Below, piece after piece: positions 1 to 8,901 of a stretch of 64,000 nucleotides of DNA. This stretch comes from JABFRG01 sp046351415. Lineage in GTDB: Bacteria > Myxococcota_A > Polyangia > Polyangiales > Polyangiaceae. Each line of letters opens with the position of its first letter. The stretch's first letter is position 1. The stretch is from positions 372,001 to 436,000 of the forward strand of contig JAXLYO010000003.1 in NCBI GenBank assembly GCA_046351415.1, written 5' to 3'. Position numbers and translations under genes: made by a program. The notes below the pieces were generated by a model. The model saw only the letters and a list, made by a program, of their open reading frames with translations. It was not told the origin of the DNA and did no database searches.

Positions 1-18
1 TCCATCCGTCGTTCGTCG

Positions 19-1998
19 TCATCGGCCGTCGCGTCCCGCATCACCAGCGCCGGGCCGCGGAACCGTGCCGTAGCCGCGTCGCTCGAAGCCGCCGACGACG
101 CAGCCAGCGGGGTAGCAGCGGAGAACACGCGAGAGGTCTCTCGCGCCTGCGTCGGCGTCCGCATCCGCATCAGAAGCGCGTTTTCCAGGGAGCGGCGGGG
201 AGGGGACCCGCAGGAACGAATGTCCGCCATCGAGCGACTCGAAGAGGCCGCCACTGTCATGCAACCCAAGGCCGTAAGGCCCAGCAAAGGAAACATATCC
301 ATCGAACGAGTCGAGGTCAGGCTGGCCATCGAATCCCAGTTCAATCGAGTAGCTCTTTCCTCCCGCTCTTACGCCCACGACGCGGAAGCGGTTTTGTTCC
401 GTCACGAGGAACTGCGGTGGGGTTTCGCTCTCCGATTCCATCTTCCGAGGATGTGATTTCGGCAGATGTGGTTCGGCGTTGGATGCGTCGGGCGAAGCCG
501 CGTCGACTTCGCTCGCAGCGAAGTGCTTTCCGATGGCCCAAGGCAGTTCATCCTTCGGAAAACGGCGGAGTCTGCCGGAACGCCCGAGACCGATCGTGAG
601 CGAGCCATCGGGTTCGGCAGCGAAGACGAATACCTCGTCGTGTGGTGCGGGAAACAAGTGGACGCGCGCTGTTTCTGCGATGGTTGAAAGTCCCGGGGAG
701 AGCGTCGCTGTCTTCCACGAAAGCGTCGTCGGGTTTCGCAGGCAGACGGCAAATCGTTTCGTGGCTCCTTCACATTCCGTGTCCTGAATGAGCGTGCCGA
801 ACTCGTTGGAAACGAGCCCCTTCAGCATGCCGGGAATTCCTTCGAGCTCACGAATGGGGGTGGGTTCATTGGCGAGAACACCGGAGAATCCACCGAAGGA
901 ACCCGGAACGGCGGAGAGGTCCTGCAGTCCCGCGTCGGGGAGTTCCTCTTTTGGCGACAAAACACGGAAGACGCGGTCGCGTGCAGGATTCTCGTCGTCT
1001 GCGTGCATGATAAACGTTTGCGTCCACGTGCACGCGAGGAGGTCGTGCATCGGTCCGACGACGCGGCAATCTCCGGGATTCATGCCGAGCGCGTGCGACG
1101 CCGAGAGCGTCCAGGTCTCGCGGTCGAACCGGCCTTCCGGAAGTTCCCCGCGCGTGTTCGTTGCGGGAACGAGCGTCGGTCCGAGCGTCGTGCGACGAGA
1201 TCCGTCGAAGGCGTACGTGCCCTCGACGATGCGGGTAGGGCCTTCGGAGCCGTAGGCGATCACGGTGCCGCTCTCATCGCTGGAGAGCGTCGAAACAGTG
1301 TTCGAGCCGATGCGCTTCCACGTCGTCTCGCCGGGCGCGCGTGCGAAAAGACCCTCCGGGCCGCGCAAGAATGCGAGCCCCGTATCCATCGTCAGAAGCG
1401 TCTCTGCGCGGGGCGTCGACTTGGGAGGGGCTTCGCCGTTCGGGAGTGAAACCATGCGGGACTGGGGCGTAGACTCGTCGATGAGAACGACGAGGTCGTC
1501 CGTCGTGGGGAAAGCCTTGTCGTTGCGCATCGACACATGCCCGCCAATTTGCGCGCACGTCCCGAGCGGCAGCACGCCAACCGACGCTACGCTATGGCAA
1601 GGCTTTCCGATGCCGATGAGCCTGAGTGGCCCATCGAAACGCTCGGCGAAGAACGTTCGATGAATGGCCTCGTCCGTCACGAAGAGAAAGCCCTTGTCGT
1701 CCGGGAGCGGGTAGAACGTGGAGAGCTTCTCCGCTGAAGGAACGATGCGGAACGCCGTTCGATCGGTCAGCGTCACACGCTGCCCTTCGATGACGAAACC
1801 GAGGCGGTGCGCGTCGATGCGCACCTCGTCGCGGCTTTGAAAGGTGGACGTCGCGTGGTAGCGCGCGGGCGCCCAGGTCGGCGCAGGAAACGCGGACGCA
1901 TAGGAGCCATAGTGCGGAGCTTCCGAGACACACGAACGACTACACCCAGCGAGCACGAACAGCGTCAGCGAGGTACTCGCGACGAGCTTTCGATTCAC
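19..1998 (-). CDS. Large exported lipoprotein with Asp-box (BNR-like) motif, function unknown
   Basis: 659 residues. The N-terminus is a lipoprotein signal with lipobox L-A-G-C (Cys19), so the protein should be secreted and lipid-anchored. Most of the chain is beta-rich and looks like a WD/BNR-type propeller. One clear Asp-box (S-L-D-G-G-H-S-F) sits near residue 585. A run of Asp/Ala dipeptides lies close to the C-terminus. I do not recognise a named family. Its start overlaps the stop of the upstream oxidoreductase gene by 4 bases (ATGA), so the two are probably translated from one transcript. A propeller-type binding or sensing role outside the cytoplasmic membrane is inference only. Confidence 0.75.
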   Translation of the reverse strand: MNRKLVASTSLTLFVLAGCSRSCVSEAPHYGSYASAFPAPTWAPARYHATSTFQSRDEVRIDAHRLGFVIEGQRVTLTDRTAFRIVPSAEKLSTFYPLPDDKGFLFVTDEAIHRTFFAERFDGPLRLIGIGKPCHSVASVGVLPLGTCAQIGGHVSMRNDKAFPTTDDLVVLIDESTPQSRMVSLPNGEAPPKSTPRAETLLTMDTGLAFLRGPEGLFARAPGETTWKRIGSNTVSTLSSDESGTVIAYGSEGPTRIVEGTYAFDGSRRTTLGPTLVPATNTRGELPEGRFDRETWTLSASHALGMNPGDCRVVGPMHDLLACTWTQTFIMHADDENPARDRVFRVLSPKEELPDAGLQDLSAVPGSFGGFSGVLANEPTPIRELEGIPGMLKGLVSNEFGTLIQDTECEGATKRFAVCLRNPTTLSWKTATLSPGLSTIAETARVHLFPAPHDEVFVFAAEPDGSLTIGLGRSGRLRRFPKDELPWAIGKHFAASEVDAASPDASNAEPHLPKSHPRKMESESETPPQFLVTEQNRFRVVGVRAGGKSYSIELGFDGQPDLDSFDGYVSFAGPYGLGLHDSGGLFESLDGGHSFLRVPSPPLPGKRASDADADADAGARDLSRVLRCYPAGCVVGGFERRGYGTVPRPGAGDAGRDGR

Positions 1999-3218
1999 GG
2001 TGTCTCCAGCTCGAAACGAATGCCCGCAGCCCTGAGGCGCGCAGCCAACGCGTCGCCCATCGCGTACGCCGGCGTCACGACGCCGTAGTTTTCGGGCAAG
2101 TCGTCGTACGCAAGAGCGAGCGCCGACTCACCGAGCATTTTGGCTGTGTCGCCATAGCCAGGGTCCTGGTCTCCTTCGACGCGGAGGTCGAGCGAGGCTT
2201 CCTCGTTCCGAGTGCCGAAGAGGCGAATGCGATAGAAGCCGGACTCGCGCTGTTCTTTCGTTGGGCCTTCGCCACTCTTCGGAAACCAGCGTGCGAGCAA
2301 GCGGCGCGTCGCCTTCTCTTGGCCGAGGGTGAAGAGGGCACCCATGCCGACGGTGAGGCCTGCTGCAGTCGCGTAGCCTTTGGCGCCCTTGCCCGTGCAC
2401 ATCCACTCGCGATAGCGAAAGTCGAAACCGTACAGCTCCTCGAGGAGGGCATTGGAGCGCCGCACCACGCGGGCATTGACCGGGCCCATGAAAAACGGCG
2501 CCACGTAACCTGGAACGCCGCGGAAGGGACTCTTCTTCCATGTCGACGCATCGCGGTCGTTTCCGGTCGTTCCCTTCGGCGACAGGCCGTATGGGTCCGT
2601 GATGGAACGCATCGCTTCGGGGTCTCGGCTCGCCGCGTCGAGAACGCCGATGAGCGACTGCGCCGTACCACCGCTGAACCCACCGCGCGTCTTGAGGACC
2701 ACGAAGTCGACGCGATGGAGCGGTGCGCCGAAGCGCAAGAGGGCCTCTTTTTGCAGGAGGTAGACGCCGATATCGGAAGGAACGGAATCGAAGCCGCAAC
2801 AGTGAACGATGCGCGCTTTCGTTCGAATGGCCTCGTCGTGGTGTGTGTCGATGGAATGACGCACGAAGGGGACTTCGCCGGTGATGTCACAGTAGTGTGT
2901 GCCCTGCGCGGCACAGGCTGCAACCACGCCGCGGCCGAGCACGTCGTAGGGGCCTGCAGTGCTGCAGAGCACACGCGTGTCACCGGCGAGCCGCGCGACG
3001 CCTTCTTTGGAATCGACGTCGACGACGACGATGTCGGGACGCGTGCCCTCGAACGCGCTGGCAATTTCCTCGAGCTTCGCGCGGTTGCGACCTGCAATGG
3101 CCCACCGCGCGGGCGAGGACTTGGATGCGGCAAGCGCGCGAGAGAGGTAGGCTCCTACGAGCCTACCCGTGTATCCCGAAGCTCCGAGGAGCGTGATGTC
3201 ATAGCCCCTCGAAGGCAT
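1995..3218 (-). CDS. Saccharopine dehydrogenase-like / trans-acting enoyl reductase family oxidoreductase
   Basis: 407 residues, about the usual length of this family. An N-terminal Rossmann dinucleotide-binding motif (G-A-S-G-Y-T-G, residues 12-18) follows the first strand. The family signature C-G-F-D-S-V-P-S-D appears near residue 145, and the C-terminal segment before the end (Y-G-V-V-T-P-A-Y-A-M-G) is also typical. Such proteins are NAD(P)-dependent reductases; mycobacterial members act in trans with polyketide synthases on lipids, but there is no polyketide synthase here, so the substrate is unknown. The gene probably heads a two-gene unit with the lipoprotein downstream (4-base overlap). 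Confidence 0.85.
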   Translation of the reverse strand: MPSRGYDITLLGASGYTGRLVGAYLSRALAASKSSPARWAIAGRNRAKLEEIASAFEGTRPDIVVVDVDSKEGVARLAGDTRVLCSTAGPYDVLGRGVVAACAAQGTHYCDITGEVPFVRHSIDTHHDEAIRTKARIVHCCGFDSVPSDIGVYLLQKEALLRFGAPLHRVDFVVLKTRGGFSGGTAQSLIGVLDAASRDPEAMRSITDPYGLSPKGTTGNDRDASTWKKSPFRGVPGYVAPFFMGPVNARVVRRSNALLEELYGFDFRYREWMCTGKGAKGYATAAGLTVGMGALFTLGQEKATRRLLARWFPKSGEGPTKEQRESGFYRIRLFGTRNEEASLDLRVEGDQDPGYGDTAKMLGESALALAYDDLPENYGVVTPAYAMGDALAARLRAAGIRFELETP

Positions 3219-3254
3219 CGAAAACCGACGTTCTCCCGTATGGCAAGGTGAGGT

Positions 3255-4442
3255 TCAGAGGCCGGCGCAGTGGGTGAGCGCGAGGACCGCATAGGCGGTC
3301 GCGGCGTCGGTCATGAACGTGCGGTTCTGTGCGTCCTTCACGTTGACGGATTGCCCGGGCCACGAGCCGTCTTCGGCCTGAGACTTGCCGAGCCACGCGA
3401 GCGCCTTCTGAGTTTCAGCCTTCCGCGAAGGCTCACCGCAGAGGGCGAGGGCGGCAATCGCCGTCGCATAGCCATCGGAGATCGACGCGACGTCGCTCGC
3501 GAGGGCGCCCTTGCCCCACCCACCGGCGGAGAAGCCGCCATCCTCGAGCTGCTTCGCCACGATCTGTGCGGCGATGCCATCGCGCTCCTCGGCCGTGAGT
3601 GCATCCTTCATGAAGCTGCTCGCCCAGAGGGTGATGACGCGATCGTGGAAGGCCATCGTCGTGAGGCGTGACTTGACGTAGGAGACGACCTTCGCCGTGT
3701 TGGCGGCTTGAGAGGGCGTCGAGTCGGCGGGGATCGAGCCCAGCACCATGATGGCCATCGCGGCCCCGAAGTCGTTGCGGGTTTCCCAGGGCTCGAGCTT
3801 GAACTCGAGCCAGGCCCACGTGCCGTCGGCGCTTTGGGTGGCCCACATGCGTTCGAAAGCGGCCTTCGATTGAGCCGAGAGGGCCTTCTTGGACCACACT
3901 TCGTCCATCGCGAGAGAGACGCCGTTCAGGAGTGCTTCGGTCGCGAGAGATTCCTTCGTCTTCGCGTCGCCATCTTTGCCGTAGAAGGGCGTCGCACCCG
4001 CGCCAAGAGCCACGCGCGCTTCGAAAGCTGCGCGAGCGGCGTCGCCCGCAGGGGTCGCCATCTTGGTGGCGATGGAATGACGAGCGAGTGAGTACGGGAA
4101 GGTCGTATGGCACGACATCGCGCACGGGACGTTGCTGATCTTGGGGGGAGACTTCACCCACTTGTCGGAGCGCATCTCGAGGTAGCCGCCAGCGCGTTCG
4201 CGCCAGTCGTCACGCAGACCCTCGAGCTTGATGGGCGTCGATCCGGAGTCGGTCGTCGTACCGCTATCGGTGCCTGCATCGGAATCTCCGCTCGGCGTCA
4301 CCGTCGTCGTGCAGCCCGAAACCGCACCCGCGGTCGCGGCGCCCGTGAGCGCGAGAGAGAGAACCAACACGGGCAGCGACGAACGCCGGTGGAAGATGGA
4401 AGCGAAGGAATTGGAAAGAGCGGCCATATTGCGGCGCATCAT
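3255..4442 (-). CDS. Lipoprotein with terpenoid-cyclase-like alpha/alpha toroid and a CX3CH motif
   Basis: 395 residues from the ATG-ATG pair at 4442; a TTG at 4481 would extend it but lies inside an inverted repeat. The signal peptide ends in G-A-V-S-G-C, followed by an Asp/Ser/Thr linker. Next comes P-C-A-M-S-C-H-T-T (Cys107, Cys111, His112), which resembles a heme c attachment site but has three residues between the cysteines instead of two. The remainder is helical with QW-like repeats (A-D-G-T-W, E-D-G-G-F, E-D-G-S-W) as in the squalene-cyclase/prenyltransferase toroid fold. Related proteins with a CXXCH segment before a toroid are known only as hypothetical. Function unknown; heme binding is uncertain. 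Confidence 0.75.
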   Translation of the reverse strand: MMRRNMAALSNSFASIFHRRSSLPVLVLSLALTGAATAGAVSGCTTTVTPSGDSDAGTDSGTTTDSGSTPIKLEGLRDDWRERAGGYLEMRSDKWVKSPPKISNVPCAMSCHTTFPYSLARHSIATKMATPAGDAARAAFEARVALGAGATPFYGKDGDAKTKESLATEALLNGVSLAMDEVWSKKALSAQSKAAFERMWATQSADGTWAWLEFKLEPWETRNDFGAAMAIMVLGSIPADSTPSQAANTAKVVSYVKSRLTTMAFHDRVITLWASSFMKDALTAEERDGIAAQIVAKQLEDGGFSAGGWGKGALASDVASISDGYATAIAALALCGEPSRKAETQKALAWLGKSQAEDGSWPGQSVNVKDAQNRTFMTDAATAYAVLALTHCAGL

Positions 4443-4473
4443 AGTGGGCGACCGCGCCTGCGCAAGGACAAGG

Positions 4474-4508
4474 TAGGCCAATATGCTACTTTCGGTAGAA
4501 TTGGCCTA
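4474..4508. promoter_or_regulatory. Perfect inverted repeat between divergent genes (candidate operator)
   Basis: TAGGCCAAT at 4474-4482 is matched by its exact reverse complement ATTGGCCTA at 4500-4508. A second inner repeat, CTAC...GGTAG, lies in the 17-base spacer. The dyad sits between the toroid lipoprotein (start 4442, minus) and the isoaspartyl peptidase (start 4533, plus), so it could bind a dimeric regulator of one or both genes, or fold as a leader hairpin. No regulator gene adjoins it. Confidence 0.5.
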
Positions 4509-4532
4509 GCCTTTCGAGAAGGAGGGATCCCC

Positions 4533-5471
4533 ATGAACGACGACGACGACACCATTGCGACCTTCAGTGGCAGTCCTTCCCGTTGGTCTCTCATCGTCCA
4601 CGGCGGGGCCGGCCTCATCCCCGACGAACAGAAGCCGCTTCACGAAGAGGGCTGCCGCAAGGTCGCCGAGCGCGTCGGTAAGGCGCTCGCCGAAGGAGCC
4701 TCCGCGCTACTAGCGGTCCAAATGGCGGTCGAGTCGCTCGAAGACGACCCTGTGTATAATGCAGCTACTGGCGGGGCGCTCACACAAACGGGCGACCTCG
4801 AGCTCGACGCAGCGATCATGGACGGTGCGTCGCTGGGCGCCGGCGCCGTCTGCGCGCTTCCTCCTTTCAAGAATCCCATCGCCATCGCCAAGCGCATCCT
4901 CGAAGTCGGAGAGCACGTGCTCTATGCGGGGGAAGGTGCCGCGGCCTTCGCGCGTTCTCATGGTTTCATGCCGGCGAGCGCGGAGGACATGATCACCAGC
5001 CGGGCGCGAGAGAAATGGAAGGCGCACCTCGAGCGGCGAGAGAAGGGGGCCACGAAACGAGGGGAGAGCGGCGGCACCGTTGGCGCCGTCGCGTACGATC
5101 TCCAAGGGCACGTCGCCGCAGCGACGAGCACGGGCGGAACCACGGGGAAAGCCAAGGGGCGCGTCGGCGACAGTCCGCTCATTGGTGCCGGCACCTACGC
5201 CGACGACGAGCGCGGTGCCGCTTCGGCCACGGGCGATGGTGAGGCGTTCATCAAACTGTGCGCGGCGAAAACGACCTGTGATTTGCTTTCGGGTGGGCTC
5301 CCTCCAGGGGAAGCGGCCAAAGAAGTACTCCTGCGCGTGCTTACCCGAGCCTTTGGAAGGGGCGGCATCATCGTCGTGGGGCATGACGGCACGCTGGGCT
5401 TCGCTCGTTCCTCTCCATGCATGGCGTTTGCGGCCGTGTCCGACACGCTTGCACTGACCTCGGGCTGCTGA
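4533..5471 (+). CDS. iaaA: Plant-type L-asparaginase / isoaspartyl peptidase (Ntn hydrolase)
   Basis: 312 residues. The start is fixed by a strong ribosome binding site, AAGGAGGG at 4519-4526, seven bases before ATG. The family's opening H-G-G-A-G motif is at residues 23-27. The G-G-T-V-G motif puts the nucleophile at Thr182, where these precursors cleave themselves to give alpha and beta subunits; the following S-T-G-G-T-T-G-K loop is also conserved. The enzyme hydrolyses isoaspartyl dipeptides and asparagine in the cytoplasm. Only 13 bases separate it from the LRR lipoprotein downstream. The spacer between the subunits is Arg/Lys/Glu-rich, as expected for a disordered cleavage linker. Confidence 0.9.
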   Translation: MNDDDDTIATFSGSPSRWSLIVHGGAGLIPDEQKPLHEEGCRKVAERVGKALAEGASALLAVQMAVESLEDDPVYNAATGGALTQTGDLELDAAIMDGASLGAGAVCALPPFKNPIAIAKRILEVGEHVLYAGEGAAAFARSHGFMPASAEDMITSRAREKWKAHLERREKGATKRGESGGTVGAVAYDLQGHVAAATSTGGTTGKAKGRVGDSPLIGAGTYADDERGAASATGDGEAFIKLCAAKTTCDLLSGGLPPGEAAKEVLLRVLTRAFGRGGIIVVGHDGTLGFARSSPCMAFAAVSDTLALTSGC

Positions 5472-5484
5472 CACACTCCGCGGC

Positions 5485-6300
5485 ATGCGCACGTCGCCCA
5501 CCTCCGCCACGTTCTACGGTGTTTTCATCGCTTCGGCCCTCGTGTTGGCCCCTGGTTGCGATGAGCCCAAGAAAGAAGCACCGAAGCCCACGTCGAGCGC
5601 GACGGCGACGACACTCGCTTCGACCGAGCCCGTGCCCACGGTCGCCCCGACCGCGAGCGCCACTGCGAAGCCCAAGAAGGCTGCTCGCGTGTGCCCCGAA
5701 GGCCCGAACCTGAAGACCGATGATGCTGTCATGGAAGCGCAGCTTCGGATCAAGCTTGGCAAGAAGCCGGGCGAGGTCATCAAGCTCTCGGAGCTACCGA
5801 ACGTCAAGTCGCTGAATCTGACCGAAGAAAAGAGCATCGATGAGCTCGACCCGTGCATCTTTCCCAAGCTGATCGGCCTCAAGTTTCTCTATCTCGGCAA
5901 AGGAGACTACGACGACCTCACGCCCATCGCGGGGCTCACCCAGCTCGAGACGCTACGCGCGTCCATCAGCAAAGTGAGTGACCTCCGTCCGCTCGAGAAG
6001 ATGGTCAAGCTCGACCAACTCGATTTGGGCCGCACACAAGTGCGTGACTTGTCCGTGCTCGCGAACTTCAAGAACCTGACCGAGCTCCAGCTCGACGAAA
6101 CGCCCATCGCGGACCTCGCACCGCTCGCCGAGTGCAAGAAGCTGAAGAAGGTTTCCATCAAGAGCACGGCCGTATCGGACCTCAGCCCGCTGCGCGGCGC
6201 GACCGACCTGAAGTTCCTTTACATTGGCGGCTCGGCCGTCAAGGACACGAGTGCGCTCGGCGGGCTGGTGTCCCGCGGTCTCAAGATCTCGAGCGAGTAG
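5485..6300 (+). CDS. Leucine-rich repeat lipoprotein
   Basis: 271 residues. The lipobox L-A-P-G-C (Cys25) is followed by a Lys/Pro/Ala/Thr linker to about residue 70. The C-terminal two thirds holds about five internalin-type leucine-rich repeats of 22-23 residues, each with an L-x-x-L-x-x-L core and a D-L-(S/R/A)-P-L turn (S-D-L-R-P-L, R-D-L-S-V-L, A-D-L-A-P-L, S-D-L-S-P-L). LRR arrays bind proteins, so an envelope-facing interaction role is inferred. It starts 13 bases after the isoaspartyl peptidase stop and converges on the SNF2 helicase gene, with 9 bases between the stops. Confidence 0.85.
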   Translation: MRTSPTSATFYGVFIASALVLAPGCDEPKKEAPKPTSSATATTLASTEPVPTVAPTASATAKPKKAARVCPEGPNLKTDDAVMEAQLRIKLGKKPGEVIKLSELPNVKSLNLTEEKSIDELDPCIFPKLIGLKFLYLGKGDYDDLTPIAGLTQLETLRASISKVSDLRPLEKMVKLDQLDLGRTQVRDLSVLANFKNLTELQLDETPIADLAPLAECKKLKKVSIKSTAVSDLSPLRGATDLKFLYIGGSAVKDTSALGGLVSRGLKISSE

Positions 6301-6309
6301 GTTTCGACC

Positions 6310-8673
6310 CTACGCGCCCAGCGGTGCCAGCAGCACTTCGAGGTCGTCTTCCGAAAGCGCCGTGTCGACGCCGCCTTCGCCCAGGATAGCATCGGCCATG
6401 CGCTTCTTCTGCTTCTGCAGGCGCAGCATGCGTTCTTCCACACTACCTGCAACGTACAGGTGATGGACGAACACGGGCTTCGTCTGCCCGATGCGATAGG
6501 CTCGGTCGGTTGCTTGTGCTTGTACGGCCGGGTTCCACCACGGGTCGAAGTGGATGACCGTGTCGGCGCTCGTGAGCGTGAGGCCCGTGCCACCGGCCCG
6601 TAGGCTGATGAGGAAGACGTCCACTTTGCCGCTCTCGAACTCGTCGACGACGGCTCTGCGGTCTTCGGTATTACCCGTCAGGCACGTGTAGCGAATGCCT
6701 TCCGCGCGGAGTCGTTCGGCGATGAGTGCGAGCATGCTCGTGAACTGCGAGAAGACGAGAACACGCTGACCGCCCGCAAGGCGCTCGCGGAGCAGATTGT
6801 CGAAGAAGTCGAGCTTCGCGGAGCGCGGCGTCGTGCGCTTCTTGGCGCTGTCGCTGAGCGGCACGAGCCGCGGGTCGTTGCAGACCTGGCGCAGCTTCGT
6901 GAGGGCGCCGAGAATGGGCACCGTCGAAGCCGCGAGGCCCTTCTTTTTGATGAGCTTTCGAACCTCCGCGTGTGCTGCGACACGGATGGTTTCGTAGAGC
7001 TCGCGCTGTGAACCGCGGAGCTCGATGGGGCGGAACAACTCCGTCTTCGGGGGGAGGTCCTTCGCGACGTCGGCCTTGGTGCGCCGAATGATGTAAGGCG
7101 AGAGGATTTCGCGGAGGGCCGCGAGGCGTTCGTTGTTCTTCTGCTTCTCGATGGGGACCCGAAAGAAGCGCGTGAAGTGCACTTCGTCGCCGAGAAGACC
7201 CGGGTTCAAGAAGTCGGAGATCGCCCACAGTTCGCCGAGGTGGTTCTCGACGGGCGTGCCGGTGAGGCAGAGACGATGCCGCGCCTTCAGCGTACGAACG
7301 ACGCGATGTGCTTGGCTCTTGTCGTTCTTGATCGTCTGCGCCTCGTCGAGGATGAGCAAGTGGAACGTGAGGTTCGCGAATCGCTCTTCGTCACGGATGA
7401 CGACAGGGTAGGTCGTGACGACCACGTCGGCGCCTTCGATGCGATCGTAGTTCTCGTGACGGTTCGAGCCCTGGAGCGCCGTGACACGGAGACTCGGTGC
7501 GAACTTTTCGATCTCTCGTTGCCAGTTCTGGACGAGGCTCGTGGGCGCCACGATGAGGGCCGGCAAATCGAGACGGCCTGCCTGCTTCTCCAGCGAGATG
7601 TGGGCGATGGTTTGAAGCGTCTTGCCGAGACCCATGTCGTCGGCCAGGATGCCGCCAACCTCGTCGTAGCGGAGGCTCTGGAGCCATTTGACGCCATCTT
7701 CCTGGTAGGGTCGAAGTGTCGCTTTGAGCGCACTCTTCGCGAGCGTCTCGAGGGAGAACACCTCTTCTTCCGTCTCGACGGCGCGCGAGCTACCCCGGCT
7801 CGCGGGTGCTCCCGTGAGCGTGAGCTCGGCGCCGTCCTGCGTGAGGGTTCGTTCGAGCCGATCGATGGCGCCTGCGCGGCCCTTGGGAAACTTGATCTTG
7901 TCTTGGCCGAAGCGCTCGCCTTGATAGAGCTCGGCGAGCACACGCAAGATGGTGCGCATCTTCGCGGCGGGAATGGGCAGGTACAGACGCTCGCCCACTT
8001 CGACCGCGATGGTGCGCGCGCCGGGGCGAACGAGGTCCTCGAGGCCTTCGCCACTTGCGGAGCGGTCGAGCAAGTCGAGGAGTGCCGGGAGCAGCGAGAG
8101 CCGCTTGCCCTGCAGTTCGATGCCCATCTCGAGTGTGAACCAGTCCTTGTTCGTTTCTGCGTCGACGTCCGCGTACCAGGGTGGCTCCGCGTCGACGGTA
8201 CGGAAAGCGTGGCTCGCGTCCTCGGTGATCTCGAACCCGATGCGCTTCAGTTGCGGAAGGATGTGCGACTGGAAGCTGCAGAAGTCGTGGACGTTGCCAC
8301 CGATGGCCACCGCGTAGTCGGCATCGGCGTCGGCGGCGACGTCATCCATGCAAGAAAGGTCGGTCGCGCCGAAGCTCTCGAGCACACGCTTCGCACGGCG
8401 TTCGGCCGCGAAGTCACGGGGCGTGTCGCACTCTTCCGACTCGTCGGCAGAGACGATTTCACCATCGTAGTCGAACGTAAGCTTGAGAAGCGGAACTTGC
8501 TCCGTGTCGAACCGCTCAGAGAAACCTTCACATCGATGAAGCGTCACCTCACCGGAGAAGAGGTGGAGGCGAGGGATGGGCTCCCGCGCGGTACGTGCCG
8601 AGGGAACCGTTTCACTGTTGGGGGGAGTCGTTCCAGTACGCGCGAACGCGTCGGAAGTATGAATCACGGTCAT
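6310..8673 (-). CDS. SNF2-family DEAD/DEAH-like helicase
   Basis: 787 residues. An N-terminal region of about 310 residues of unknown fold is followed by a complete SNF2 ATPase: motif I D-D-M-G-L-G-K-T near 345, motif II L-D-E-A-Q near 443, T-G-T-P-V-E-N, and the second RecA lobe with R-A-Y-R-I-G-Q near 723. Bacterial SNF2 proteins are usually longer and often start with a SWIM zinc finger, which is absent here. An in-frame TAA two codons before the ATG fixes the N-terminus, so SWIM has not been missed. It is likely a DNA- or nucleoprotein-translocating ATPase; the target is unknown. Transcribed alone. Confidence 0.92.
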   Translation of the reverse strand: MTVIHTSDAFARTGTTPPNSETVPSARTAREPIPRLHLFSGEVTLHRCEGFSERFDTEQVPLLKLTFDYDGEIVSADESEECDTPRDFAAERRAKRVLESFGATDLSCMDDVAADADADYAVAIGGNVHDFCSFQSHILPQLKRIGFEITEDASHAFRTVDAEPPWYADVDAETNKDWFTLEMGIELQGKRLSLLPALLDLLDRSASGEGLEDLVRPGARTIAVEVGERLYLPIPAAKMRTILRVLAELYQGERFGQDKIKFPKGRAGAIDRLERTLTQDGAELTLTGAPASRGSSRAVETEEEVFSLETLAKSALKATLRPYQEDGVKWLQSLRYDEVGGILADDMGLGKTLQTIAHISLEKQAGRLDLPALIVAPTSLVQNWQREIEKFAPSLRVTALQGSNRHENYDRIEGADVVVTTYPVVIRDEERFANLTFHLLILDEAQTIKNDKSQAHRVVRTLKARHRLCLTGTPVENHLGELWAISDFLNPGLLGDEVHFTRFFRVPIEKQKNNERLAALREILSPYIIRRTKADVAKDLPPKTELFRPIELRGSQRELYETIRVAAHAEVRKLIKKKGLAASTVPILGALTKLRQVCNDPRLVPLSDSAKKRTTPRSAKLDFFDNLLRERLAGGQRVLVFSQFTSMLALIAERLRAEGIRYTCLTGNTEDRRAVVDEFESGKVDVFLISLRAGGTGLTLTSADTVIHFDPWWNPAVQAQATDRAYRIGQTKPVFVHHLYVAGSVEERMLRLQKQKKRMADAILGEGGVDTALSEDDLEVLLAPLGA

Positions 8674-8901
8674 CCGTTAGATCACACGCGATCCGACTTG
8701 TCGAACTTTTTCGATAAGAAAGGTACGAGGTGTGTGTATGCACCACGCATGGCCTCTGCATCCAAATGGAGGCCATTTTTCGCTGAAATTCGGATCAATA
8801 TTGCAAGCGAAAAGCGACCAAGGATCGCGGCCCCCTCTTCGTGATGCAAGGGTGCACCATAGCTAGTGGTCAGCCGAACGAGCCGGCCCAAGATCCAGCC
8901 C

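Noticed and set aside
7177..8844. 555-codon plus-strand open frame opposite the SNF2 gene
   Set aside because: Antisense of the helicase with no recognisable domain or start signal.
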